The notes under the pieces were generated by a model. It was given only the letters and a program-made list of their open reading frames with translations, was not told where the DNA came from and made no database searches. This document shows positions 1-5,739 of a stretch of 9,592 nucleotides of DNA, piece by piece; the first letter of the stretch is position 1, and each line of letters begins with the position of its first letter. This DNA comes from Planctomycetota bacterium (GTDB taxonomy: Bacteria; Planctomycetota; Planctomycetia; Planctomycetales; Planctomycetaceae), in NCBI GenBank assembly GCA_024278285.1, contig JAJRTM010000716.1, forward strand, positions 1-9,592. Reading direction: 5' to 3'. Made by a program: the position numbers and the translations under genes.

Positions 1-195
1 ATCGTCGGGGATATCGTTGAGGGCACAAACGCTCGCGTTATTGACGGCTGCATCGCCCTTGGTGACCAACAGAGGCAATTGCGGCGGGGGCCCATCAACA
101 ACAATTTTCCCGGTGATGGTTCCCCAGCCTTGAGCAAAAAGCGATTGCCCGCTCAACAGAAGAGCGACAGTCAAGATCCCAGTCAGTTTTTTCAT
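1..195 (-). CDS. Exported cupredoxin-like protein, N-terminal part (paralogue of the next gene; cut by window edge)
   Basis: Only the first 65 codons lie in the window; the gene continues past position 1. The ATG (195-193) follows a GAAGGA Shine-Dalgarno with an 8-nt gap. The residues begin with a Sec signal peptide (Lys-Lys, hydrophobic core, SLFA-QG cleavage region near residue 21-22) and then the GWGTITGKIVVDG strand that opens the mature domain. By eye, 55 of 65 residues match the complete gene at 343-1113, so this is a tandem duplicate. The divergence is mostly conservative (I/V/L, N/D, D/E), which suggests both copies are under selection. A terminator at 262-295 separates the two genes, so this copy needs its own promoter. 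A weak candidate on the minus strand is TTGTTA (263-258), 17 nt, AACTAT (240-235). The copper-ligand region is outside the window, so the metal-site assignment rests on the paralogue. Confidence 0.85.
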   Translation of the reverse strand, partial: MKKLTGILTVALLLSGQSLFAQGWGTITGKIVVDGPPPQLPLLVTKGDAAVNNASVCALNDIPDD

Positions 196-261
196 CAATC
201 GGATCCTTCATTAGTCGTGATCGTCAGTTGGGAAATAGTTCTGTCGAATGATAAAACTAAC

Positions 262-295
262 AAAAAAGCCACGTACCTAAATGTACGTGGCTTTT
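262..295 (-). terminator. Intrinsic terminator of the complete cupredoxin gene
   Basis: A perfect 9-bp stem, GCCACGTAC (268-276) with GTACGTGGC (283-291), has a 6-nt loop. It extends by four A-T pairs and, read on the minus strand, is followed by six T residues. It lies about 48 nt past the stop codon at 343 and 66 nt before the start of the next paralogue. On the plus strand the T run is only four long, so minus-strand termination is the better reading. Confidence 0.85.
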
Positions 296-342
296 CAGTG
301 TTAATTAATTTCGATGTTACAATAACCAGATGAGAATCAAAG

Positions 343-1113
343 TTATTCTTTCAGATCAGCAGCACTCACTTTGATGACGCCCAGATCAATTGTAGCACCG
401 GCTTTAAGATCGACTTTGATATCTCGGTTGCCATCTTTCTTCACGTAGCCGGGGATTTCGTGCCAGATGCGGAACTTATGCTTTCCTTCAGGAACGAGTT
501 TGATCGTGAATTTTCCTTCTTTATCTGTAATGACTGCATAAGGATGCTCCACAACAAACCACTTGGCGGTCATCCAGGGATGAATGTCGCAAGTCACTTG
601 CATCGGGAGCGGTTCCCCTTTTTTGAACTCGATTTCGATTCCTTTTTTGTCATTCGCTGCAACCAGTTGATTCTGACCGCCGTTACGCAGGGGGAAGGTA
701 TGCACGTTGTGACCGCAGGCATCGCTGTTAATCACGTTCACTTTTTGATCGGTTCTGACAACCATCACGTGCGGAGAGAAAACACACCCCTTGTTATCAA
801 ATTGAATAACTGCCTGGGCAGGCTTTTTCAAATCGGGATGAATATCAACTTTTCCACGACGTTGATAGAGATAAACAAAGCAGTTCGCCAAACCACCTTT
901 TTTGCCGACAACGAGTTTTTCATTGGGAATATCATTGACAGCACAGACGCTCGCATCTTTGACGGTAGCATCTCCCTTGGTTATCAATACTGGCAATTGC
1001 GGCGGAGCGCCATCAACAACAATTTTCCCGGTAATGGTTCCCCACCCCTGGGCAAAAAGCGATTGCCCGCTCAACAGCAGGGCGACAGTCAAAAATCCAG
1101 TCAGTTTTTTCAT
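343..1113 (-). CDS. Exported cupredoxin-like protein with type-1 copper ligand set and a C-terminal carboxypeptidase-regulatory-like beta domain
   Basis: 256 residues. The start is the internal ATG at 1113-1111, not the upstream in-frame ATG at 1233, for three reasons: AGAGGA sits 8 nt before it, the protein then starts with a proper signal peptide (1-21/22, SLFA-QG), and the truncated paralogue starts at the same residue. The middle of the protein looks like a cupredoxin fold. A GHNVHTF motif gives His135, and VTCDIHPWM gives Cys175, His178 and Met181. This is the His...Cys-x2-His-x2-Met arrangement of type-1 copper sites (plastocyanin/azurin-like). Residues about 190-245 (VITDKEGKFTIK, then PEGKHKFRIWHE) resemble the carboxypeptidase-regulatory-like/transthyretin-type beta domain. 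Additional cysteines (57, 78, 110, 133) could form disulfides. It probably acts outside the cytoplasmic membrane in copper binding or electron transfer; the partner is unknown. The motifs are seen directly, while the function is inferred from family resemblance. Similar proteins are sometimes labelled methylamine utilization protein, which the sequence does not support here. Confidence 0.85.
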   Translation of the reverse strand: MKKLTGFLTVALLLSGQSLFAQGWGTITGKIVVDGAPPQLPVLITKGDATVKDASVCAVNDIPNEKLVVGKKGGLANCFVYLYQRRGKVDIHPDLKKPAQAVIQFDNKGCVFSPHVMVVRTDQKVNVINSDACGHNVHTFPLRNGGQNQLVAANDKKGIEIEFKKGEPLPMQVTCDIHPWMTAKWFVVEHPYAVITDKEGKFTIKLVPEGKHKFRIWHEIPGYVKKDGNRDIKVDLKAGATIDLGVIKVSAADLKE

Positions 1114-1148
1114 CAAATTGTTCCTCTCAGGTAGATATGATTTTTCAA

Positions 1149-1209
1149 GTCTCAACAGTTTCCCGCAGGGTGCGCGATGACGCACCGGGTGATTGATGAA
1201 AGTTGAGAC
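1149..1209 (-). promoter_or_regulatory. Stem-loop in the 5' leader of the cupredoxin gene
   Basis: Nested inverted repeats: GTCTCAAC (1149-1156) with GTTGAGAC (1202-1209), TTTC (1159-1162) with GAAA (1198-1201), and an apical GGTGCG (1169-1174) / CGCACC (1181-1186) with a 6-nt loop. It lies 35 nt upstream of the start codon at 1113, so it would be in the mRNA leader. No T run follows it, so it is not an ordinary terminator. It could be a cis-regulatory or stabilising leader structure. The pairing is seen directly; the role is not known. Confidence 0.4.
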
Positions 1210-1405
1210 GACGATCCAAGCCGGTAGTAACACTCAGGATACCATCTTGGAATCACCGAAGGTAGGTTAAGCGAAACGGATATTTCACCACGAAACGCTT
1301 TCAATTGGCAGGATGGACAAAACGCCCACTTTATCGTAACAAACAATAAATGGATCGGCGAGTCTTTATTTGCCCATTTTGTCAAAAAAAGCCATCCTTT
1401 TTTAA

Positions 1406-1425
1406 GTGAATCGGTATAAATTCAC
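1406..1425. promoter_or_regulatory. Small inverted repeat, possible operator
   Basis: GTGAAT (1406-1411) and ATTCAC (1420-1425) form a perfect 6-bp dyad around an 8-nt A/T-rich centre, CGGTATAA. It sits in the divergent intergenic region, 250 nt before the cyclophilin start and about 290 nt from the cupredoxin start. A dyad this short can occur by chance. Confidence 0.2.
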
Positions 1426-1655
1426 AAGTTTAATCGCCACAGTGCATGCTCAAGCGAGACCAACAGAAATGCCTCTGCTCCTTATTGAATGAATAGGAAT
1501 TCTCCATCTTTCATCAATTTATAGAAATGCGATAGAAATTCTCTCTGTTGGCTGACGTTTCTTTTGTTGAATGTTATGCTGATCGATTCATAAACGAGAG
1601 ATACGATTTGTTAATTTCTCTCAAACAAATACTTCAGGGAAGGAAACAATTGAAA

Positions 1656-2270
1656 ATGAGAATCACTATTTCAGCTTTGGCTTTGGCGGCAGTCGCCTGT
1701 CTGGTAAATGTCACATCTCCCATTGCAAATGCAGCAGATAAAAAGGCTCCTGAAAAGTTTCAAGTAAAATTTGAGACGACTAAGGGAGACATTGTTTTTG
1801 AATGCGTGCGGGTCTGGGCACCGATTGGGACCGATCATTTTTATACCGCGGTCACGGAAGGTTTTTACGATGAATGCCGATTCTTTCGCATCGTCCCCGG
1901 CTTCATCGCACAGGTCGGCATCAATGGGGATCCGAAAGTTCAGGCGAAATGGAAAGCCAATGCTATTAAGGATGACCCTGTTTTCGTTTCTAACACAAGG
2001 GGAACTCTTACCTACGCAACGGCTGGTCCCAATACGCGGACAACGCAGCTATTCATCAACTTTGGCAATAACGCGGGGTTGGATCGGCAGGGGTTTTCTC
2101 CGTTTGCAAAAGTGATCAAAGGGATGGATGTTGTCGAAAAACTGAATACCGAATATGGCGAAAAACCAAATCAAGGGTACATTCAGCAATTGGGCAATCT
2201 CTACCTGAAAGAATCTTTCCCCCGGCTCGACTACATTAAAAAAGCGACCATCGTCAAGGCGAAGGAGTAG
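1656..2270 (+). CDS. Exported cyclophilin-type peptidyl-prolyl cis-trans isomerase
   Basis: 204 residues from ATG 1656. The frame is open upstream to 1548, but that region lacks a ribosome binding site and would bury the signal peptide. GGGAAGGA lies 11 nt before the ATG and 5 nt before an in-frame TTG at 1650, so a TTG start adding two residues is possible. The signal peptide covers about residues 1-27 (cleavage near ANA-AD). The mature part is a compact cyclophilin: FFRIVPGFIAQVG (76-88) holds the catalytic Arg78 and the active-site Phe and Gln, and TTQLFINFGNN with LDRQGFSPF (about 129-150) matches the second half of the active site. It catalyses proline isomerisation in exported proteins, presumably in the periplasm. 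In this short bacterial type, the Trp and His found near the end of the site in eukaryotic cyclophilin A are not apparent. It is a single gene, with no close same-strand neighbour for almost 900 bp downstream. Confidence 0.92.
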   Translation: MRITISALALAAVACLVNVTSPIANAADKKAPEKFQVKFETTKGDIVFECVRVWAPIGTDHFYTAVTEGFYDECRFFRIVPGFIAQVGINGDPKVQAKWKANAIKDDPVFVSNTRGTLTYATAGPNTRTTQLFINFGNNAGLDRQGFSPFAKVIKGMDVVEKLNTEYGEKPNQGYIQQLGNLYLKESFPRLDYIKKATIVKAKE

Positions 2271-2277
2271 ATTTCTT

Positions 2278-2310
2278 GAGCGAAAATTCAATTTTGCAAT
2301 GTTTTCTTTT
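2278..2310 (+). terminator. Possible weak terminator after the cyclophilin gene
   Basis: Just after the stop codon, AAAA and TTTT arms flanked by GC pairs (within 2280-2297) form a weak A/T-rich hairpin with one bulge, followed by a T-rich run (2302-2310). The stem is poor, so termination here is uncertain. Confidence 0.25.
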
Positions 2311-2363
2311 TGGCGAGATTGCTCTTGCATAATATGGCAAATTCTGGGATTTTGCTCAGCCTG

Positions 2364-2391
2364 TTGACCTGAGTTGGTCGATGAGTAGAAT
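2364..2391 (+). promoter_or_regulatory. Strong sigma-70-type promoter in a non-coding region
   Basis: TTGACC (2364-2369), a 16-bp spacer, then TAGAAT (2386-2391). Each box differs from consensus at one position, making this the best promoter match I found in the window. It would start transcription near 2398. No protein gene follows for about 770 bp, but a series of hairpins ending in a terminator does, which suggests a dedicated RNA transcript. Confidence 0.6.
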
Positions 2392-2397
2392 TGAATA

Positions 2398-2587
2398 CTA
2401 ATTCAGGAAAATACCATGTTGCTCCAACATTCCGTCGGGGGTTCCTAAAACTTAGCGTGGGCTGTGATCTAAAGTACGGTGAGTGCTTGCACTACCGGAT
2501 CATCGCTCTTCTCGCAGCGACTCCGCCGTCGCAATCGGAGGACATGGTTTTTCGCCTCGTTTCATTTCGGTGATCGAGGCTTTTTTT
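2398..2587 (+). ncRNA. Candidate structured small RNA (about 190 nt)
   Basis: This segment lies between a strong promoter and an intrinsic terminator and contains successive local hairpins. They are ATGTT/AACAT (2416-2430, possibly enclosed by AGGAA 2405-2409 with TTCCT 2442-2446), CGGT(g)AGT/ACTACCG (2477-2497), TCGCT/AGCGA (2503-2520) and CTCCG/CGGAG (2521-2540, directly abutting the previous one), then the terminator hairpin. The short frames across it have no ribosome binding site and do not resemble any protein. I do not recognise a known family: the conserved SRP RNA core and tmRNA features are absent, and the ends do not pair as in 6S RNA. It could be a trans-acting sRNA or a long regulatory leader that ends prematurely. 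The structure is seen in the sequence; expression is inferred. Confidence 0.5.
2554..2587 (+). terminator. Intrinsic terminator of the candidate small RNA
   Basis: GCCTCG (2554-2559) pairs with CGAGGC (2575-2580), with an inner TCA/TGA pairing and a TTTCGG loop. Seven T residues follow directly (2581-2587). It is more than 280 nt past the cyclophilin stop and fits best as the 3' end of the transcript starting near 2398. Confidence 0.75.
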
Positions 2588-2610
2588 ATGCGCCCAGCGC
2601 TGAATAGTTA

Positions 2611-2917
2611 CAATTTTTCTGACCCTATTGGATTCTATGTGCCAGTAATTTCAAGCCGTTTTTTATTGGCTGAAGGCCAATCTCATCATAGCCTGGGGCA
2701 TCGCCCCAGGAAGAGATCAAAATAAGCCCCTTTTGGCTGAAAGCCATAAACAAAAGCATTGAATATGGCTTTCAGCCAATTAGTGAATCTGATCCTTTTT
2801 CCTGGGGCGATGCCCCAGGCTATGGTAAAAGAGGCCTTCAGCCAAAAAAACAGTAAAACTCGACAGTAATTGCTAACTCAAACCGGCACATAGAATCCGG
2901 TAGGGTCAGCAATTTTT
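2611..2917. mobile_element. MITE-like non-coding insertion: 25-bp terminal inverted repeats with an 8-bp target duplication
   Basis: The element proper is 2619-2909 (291 bp). Its ends are inverted repeats (2619-2643 and 2885-2909) that match at 23 of 25 positions and begin CTGACCCTA. Immediately outside them the same 8 bp, CAATTTTT, occurs in direct orientation (2611-2618 and 2910-2917), as expected of a target-site duplication. The interior is a nested palindrome: 2666-2678 pairs with 2833-2845 (13/13), 2687-2712 with 2799-2824 (26/26), and 2733-2747 with 2765-2779 (15/15), around a 17-nt centre. The 26-nt arms each contain a CCTGGGGC..GCCCCAGG hairpin of their own. No transposase or other gene fits inside, so movement would need a transposase supplied in trans. 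The CTGA start resembles some IS4-group ends, but this is weak evidence. Confidence 0.75.
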
Positions 2918-3165
2918 CAATCATTTAAAACATTACAACTTGCTTAACTTGCGGTCAATTTTCCTCCTCTGCCTTGACCACTACGCCTATAATGAGCTAT
3001 TCAGGCTTCATCAGGCAATTTTCCAACCGTTTTTTCTGGGAGATTGGCTGGTGCAGGGAACTCGTGCTGACTCGGTTTGCTGATCTTGCTACAGTTCCCC
3101 TGATTACGTTAAATTACAGCTTACAAATTAATGAGTGATAATCTGCAACGAAGGAAATGATCTGC
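2918..3165 (+). promoter_or_regulatory. Upstream region of clpP1
   Basis: 248 bp without a gene, presumably carrying the clpP operon promoter. An exact TATAAT lies at 2988-2993, but there is no -35 at the right distance (a TTGACC at 2974 is only 8 nt away). TGATAAT (3136-3142) is another possible -10, close to the gene. CAGGGAACT (3054-3062) and AGTTCCCCTG (3093-3102) can pair with one bulge to form a leader hairpin with a 30-nt loop. No CIRCE element (HrcA site) is visible. Confidence 0.35.
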
Positions 3166-3834
3166 ATGTCGAGATTGCCTTTTGACCCTGTGATGGGTGG
3201 AAATCAAAGTGGATTGCTTAACCACAGCCAGATGGATATTCAAAATTCAGGCGGCGGTTACCAACGTCAGCGACAAATGACGATTGGCGATTTGCTGCTT
3301 GAAAACCGCATTATTTTTCTGGATGGTCCGATTCACGATGCAAGTGCGAACCTGATTGTGATGAAATTATTGTTTCTGCAATCTGAAAATAAGCATCAGG
3401 ATGTGCACCTTTATATTAATTCGCCGGGCGGTTCTGTTTCCGCGACGCTGGCAATTTACGATACGATGCAGTTTCTCAACTGCGATGTCGCCACTTATTG
3501 TGTCGGCCTGGCTGCGAGCGGCGGTGCAGTGCTGATGGCTGGTGGTGCCAAAGGGAAACGGCATTGCCTGCCTCATTCCAAAATGATGATTCATCAACCT
3601 TACGGTCAGGTGGGCGGGCAGGTTTCTGATATTGAAATTCAAGCACTAGAAATCATCAAAACCCGCGAAACGCTGAATGAAATTCTGGCTGAGCATACCG
3701 GACAGAGTATTGAAACAATCGCCAAAGATACCGAACGAGATCGCTACCTGACGGCTGAAGAATCAAAAAAATATGGGCTGGTTGATGAAGTGGTGAAGAA
3801 AGAAAAGAAAAATAATTCCAAAGATTCCAAGTAA
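3166..3834 (+). CDS. clpP: ATP-dependent Clp protease proteolytic subunit, divergent paralogue (ClpP1)
   Basis: 222 residues from ATG 3166. The ATG at 3157 is only 1 nt from the AAGGA box (3151-3155), while 3166 has a workable 10-nt gap. ClpP forms a barrel-shaped serine peptidase that degrades proteins fed to it by a ClpX/ClpA/ClpC-type unfoldase in the cytoplasm. The triad is complete: Ser118 in GLAASGGAV, His143 in MMIHQP and Asp192 in DTERDRYL; the YINSPGGS strand (83-90) is also present. Two features are unusual. The catalytic Ser is followed by Gly rather than the usual Met of ASMG. The N-terminus (1-38) is a polar, Gly/Asn/Gln-rich extension in place of the canonical VP-V-E...GER axial-loop segment, possibly a propeptide. 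The C-terminus is Lys-rich (KKEKKNN). clpP2 follows 69 bp downstream on the same strand, so an operon and a mixed ClpP1-ClpP2 complex are likely, as known for other two-ClpP bacteria. Confidence 0.95.
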   Translation: MSRLPFDPVMGGNQSGLLNHSQMDIQNSGGGYQRQRQMTIGDLLLENRIIFLDGPIHDASANLIVMKLLFLQSENKHQDVHLYINSPGGSVSATLAIYDTMQFLNCDVATYCVGLAASGGAVLMAGGAKGKRHCLPHSKMMIHQPYGQVGGQVSDIEIQALEIIKTRETLNEILAEHTGQSIETIAKDTERDRYLTAEESKKYGLVDEVVKKEKKNNSKDSK

Positions 3835-3903
3835 CCACTTCTGTTCATTACATCGCAATTACTTATAAAAAAACAAACAGATATCGCACGGAAAGCTGAG
3901 ATT

Positions 3904-4506
3904 ATGACAACACTGGTTCCTTATGTTGTAGAAAAAAATGGCCGCGAAGAGCGGGTCATGGATATTTACAGTCGTTTGCTTAAAGATCGAATTATTTTCC
4001 TGGGATCGCAGGTGAACGACGCGGTTGCGAACAGCATTGTTGCCCAACTCCTGTTTTTGCAGTTTGATGATCCAAACTCCGACGTCCACATGTATATCAA
4101 CTCTCCCGGCGGCTCCATCACCGCTGGGATGGCGATTTACGATACGATGCAGTTCATCAGTTGTGATGTCGCGACGTACTGCCTGGGGCAGGCTGCGAGC
4201 ATGGGAGCCGTTTTGTTGACCGCGGGCACACCGGGCAAACGGAATGCGTTGCCGAACAGCCGTATTATGATCCATCAACCACTTGCGGGCATGGAAGGAA
4301 CAGCCGTCGAACTGGAAATTCATGCCAAGGAAGTGATTAAAGTCAAAAAGCGAATGAACGAAATCCTTCAGCAACATACCGGTCGAACATTGGAAGAAAT
4401 CGAAGCTGATACCGACCGCGATAATTTCATGACGGCTGAGGAAGCAATGCAGTACGGTTTGGTTGATCACGTTCTCGATAAACTGCCTCAACAGGGCGGT
4501 AATTAA
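3904..4506 (+). CDS. clpP: ATP-dependent Clp protease proteolytic subunit, canonical type (ClpP2)
   Basis: 200 residues, the normal ClpP length. The N-terminus [23 protein letters not shown] is canonical, containing the axial-loop and unfoldase-contact segment missing from the neighbour. The catalytic triad is Ser99 (GQAASMGAV), His124 (IMIHQP) and Asp173 (DTDRDNFM); YINSPGGS is at 64-71. By eye the core is a little over half identical to ClpP1, so the duplication is old. The ribosome binding site is weak (GGAAAG about 8-13 nt before the ATG), and no promoter or terminator is evident in the 69-bp gap, consistent with co-transcription with clpP1. No clpX or trigger-factor gene lies nearby in the window. 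This subunit probably provides the ordinary unfoldase-binding surface of a mixed barrel, by inference from its conserved N-terminus. Confidence 0.96.
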   Translation: MTTLVPYVVEKNGREERVMDIYSRLLKDRIIFLGSQVNDAVANSIVAQLLFLQFDDPNSDVHMYINSPGGSITAGMAIYDTMQFISCDVATYCLGQAASMGAVLLTAGTPGKRNALPNSRIMIHQPLAGMEGTAVELEIHAKEVIKVKKRMNEILQQHTGRTLEEIEADTDRDNFMTAEEAMQYGLVDHVLDKLPQQGGN

Positions 4507-4564
4507 ACAGTAGGGCGAGCCGGGGGTGTTAACCTTGTCGTTCCCATATTTTTGAAACGAAATT

Positions 4565-4737
4565 GGGTGCCACTGCTGGCTCGTCCAGCAGTGCGAGTTA
4601 CGGTTGAATATCCTATTGTTATAGACTTTAAGACAAAGAAAACATCATTCAAATTCGGGAATAACGGCTGGCTCTTTCGTGTGATTCCACCATGACTCCC
4701 GCGATCTCACTGCTGGACAAGCCAGACAGTGGCACCC
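4565..4737. repeat. Intergenic inverted-repeat element, arms 29/30 bp
   Basis: The left arm (4565-4593) and right arm (4708-4737) are reverse complements except for one substitution and one inserted base. Each arm is itself a hairpin: CACTGCTGG (4571-4579) with CCAGCAGTG (4585-4593) around a 5-nt loop on the left, and the same stem with one bulge on the right. The 114 bp between the arms has no gene. No flanking target duplication is visible. It probably belongs to a genome-wide palindromic repeat family, or it is two copies of one hairpin in opposite orientation. It could also act as a bidirectional transcription barrier after clpP2. Confidence 0.65.
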
Positions 4738-4768
4738 GGCGGACCCTACGATATGGCTGAATAATTTC

Positions 4769-4798
4769 CTCGTTTCCAGGCAGAAGTTTGGGAACGAG
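4769..4798. repeat. REP-like hairpin, copy A
   Basis: CTCGTTTCCA (4769-4778) pairs with TTGGGAACGAG (4788-4798) with one G-T wobble. It belongs to the same family as the hairpins at 5620-5648 and 5740-5768 (core TCGTTYCCARGC / GCTTGGRAACGA). It lies 41 nt before the lipoprotein start. Confidence 0.6.
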
Positions 4799-4838
4799 CA
4801 GGACTTGGTACATTCAAAAAGTCGTCAAGGATGACGCG

Positions 4839-5582
4839 ATGCGATGTTTTATTCTGTTACTCGTTCTACAGGCAACCGTTGGCTGCGCAGCCGATCGGCA
4901 AGGCGAATTGCTGGAAGCACGGCTTCGCGAACAACAGGATTACGCTGCAAAACTGGCGAGCCAACTGGAACGGGCGCAAGCTGATTTATCTGTTGCCAGC
5001 CAGGAATCAAACAGTCTTCGTCAGCAACTGGTCGCCAGCGGGAAACAGCCTCTTCACCCGGAGCAAGCCGACGTTTTGTATCGCATGGCGAAATTGAAAA
5101 TCGACCAATATCAAAGTTCGATCATCCCGATTGGAAATTCAAATCGCCCGTTAATCAACATGGTGCTTACTCCGGTTGACCAATTTAACGAGTCGATAAA
5201 ACTTCCCGGCGATGTGACCATCAATATTATTGACCAGCAGGATTCTCTACTGGGGACGCATCGGTTTACTGCTGCACAAGTTCGTGAAAAGTGGAATGCG
5301 GGCTGGGTCTCTTCTGGTTTTGTTTTCCAGCTACCGTGGCCCGAAAATGTTTCTCTGTCTGATTTATCCGGGCAGCAGATCGAGTTGAAAGCGACCTTCA
5401 AAACAGCAGATGGCAGAGAGTTTGAAGCGACTCACCAGTTGAAAGTCAAGAAACAGTATAAGATGCAAGCCAACCCGGACGGGCCTGTCAAACAAGCTGA
5501 TTTTTCCCCAATGAAGGCTCCAGCGGACAGAATCGACACTTCAGACCGAAGAACGATTGATGAATTCCCCATTTTACGATAA
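4839..5582 (+). CDS. Predicted coiled-coil lipoprotein of unknown function
   Basis: 247 residues from ATG 4839, preceded by AAGGA with a 7-nt gap. An in-frame ATG at 4788 is rejected because it lies in a repeat, lacks a ribosome binding site and would displace the signal peptide. Residues 1-15 are a short hydrophobic leader ending in ATVGC, a usable lipobox with Cys16 as the lipidated residue. Residues about 22-68 are a charged heptad-like helix rich in Glu, Gln, Leu and Ala, a probable coiled coil. Residues about 75-205 appear to be a beta-rich domain (for example LINMVLTPV, GDVTINIIDQ, GFVFQLPWP, IELKATF, THQLKVK). The last 40 residues are polar, Asp/Pro-rich and probably disordered. I do not recognise the family. 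The protein likely sits on a membrane surface facing the periplasm. The gene reads in the same direction as the CNNM gene, 223 bp away, but hairpin repeats intervene, so co-transcription is uncertain. Confidence 0.85.
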   Translation: MRCFILLLVLQATVGCAADRQGELLEARLREQQDYAAKLASQLERAQADLSVASQESNSLRQQLVASGKQPLHPEQADVLYRMAKLKIDQYQSSIIPIGNSNRPLINMVLTPVDQFNESIKLPGDVTINIIDQQDSLLGTHRFTAAQVREKWNAGWVSSGFVFQLPWPENVSLSDLSGQQIELKATFKTADGREFEATHQLKVKKQYKMQANPDGPVKQADFSPMKAPADRIDTSDRRTIDEFPILR

Positions 5583-5619
5583 AACATTGGCAGAGGCTTT
5601 GTGCGAAAAGGTGTTATTT

Positions 5620-5648
5620 CTCGTTTCCAGGCTCCTGCTTGGAAACGC
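5620..5648. repeat. REP-like hairpin, copy B
   Basis: Eleven stem pairs join 5622-5632 to 5637-5647 around a TCCT loop, with one G-T wobble. Read on the opposite strand it matches copy C (5740-5768) at about 25 of 29 positions, so B and C are inverted copies of the same unit. Confidence 0.65.
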
Positions 5649-5714
5649 AAGGGAAAGAAGCTCCTGCTTCAAGTCGGCACCAAACGATTTCAGATAAAGT
5701 AAAACTTGAATGAA

Positions 5715-5734
5715 AGGGAAGGAAGACCTTCCCT
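5715..5734. repeat. Perfect 8-bp hairpin
   Basis: AGGGAAGG (5715-5722) and CCTTCCCT (5727-5734) pair perfectly around AAGA. It lies six bases before REP copy C and may belong to the same composite repeat. No T run follows it, so it is not a standard terminator. Confidence 0.5.
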
Positions 5735-5739
5735 GCCGT

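Larger units (their letters stand above)
1114..1655. other. Divergent intergenic region between the cupredoxin and cyclophilin genes
   Basis: About 540 bp with no convincing gene. Short frames here (for example minus 1385-1152) lack a ribosome binding site and any family resemblance. It must hold the promoters for the minus-strand cupredoxin gene and the plus-strand cyclophilin gene. I see no strong sigma-70 pair for either. A weak plus-strand candidate just before the cyclophilin is TTGAAT (1567-1572) followed by ATAAAC about 17 nt later. Visible structures are the leader stem-loop at 1149-1209 and the small inverted repeat at 1406-1425. Confidence 0.6.

Noticed and set aside
460..1134. 224-codon open frame on the plus strand opposite the cupredoxin gene
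   Set aside because: No ribosome binding site or family resemblance. A similar frame occurs opposite the truncated paralogue simply because the two genes share sequence. The minus-strand protein has a signal peptide and copper motifs.
1152..1385. 77-codon minus-strand frame upstream of the cupredoxin gene
   Set aside because: No Shine-Dalgarno, no recognisable domain, and it overlaps the leader stem-loop of the real gene.
2398..2587. SRP RNA, 6S RNA or tmRNA as identity of the small RNA candidate
   Set aside because: The conserved SRP core, the long 6S duplex with a central bubble, and a tmRNA alanine-tRNA-like end are all absent by eye.
2483..2725. 80-codon plus-strand frame in the clpP upstream region
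   Set aside because: It crosses the small RNA terminator and enters the palindromic element; its sequence is translated repeat.
2950..3165. CIRCE (HrcA) operator upstream of clpP1
   Set aside because: The TTAGCACTC-N9-GAGTGCTAA inverted repeat is not present on either strand of this region.
3859..4491. 210-codon open frame on the minus strand opposite clpP2
   Set aside because: It is the antisense shadow of a highly conserved ClpP gene and has no recognisable protein features.
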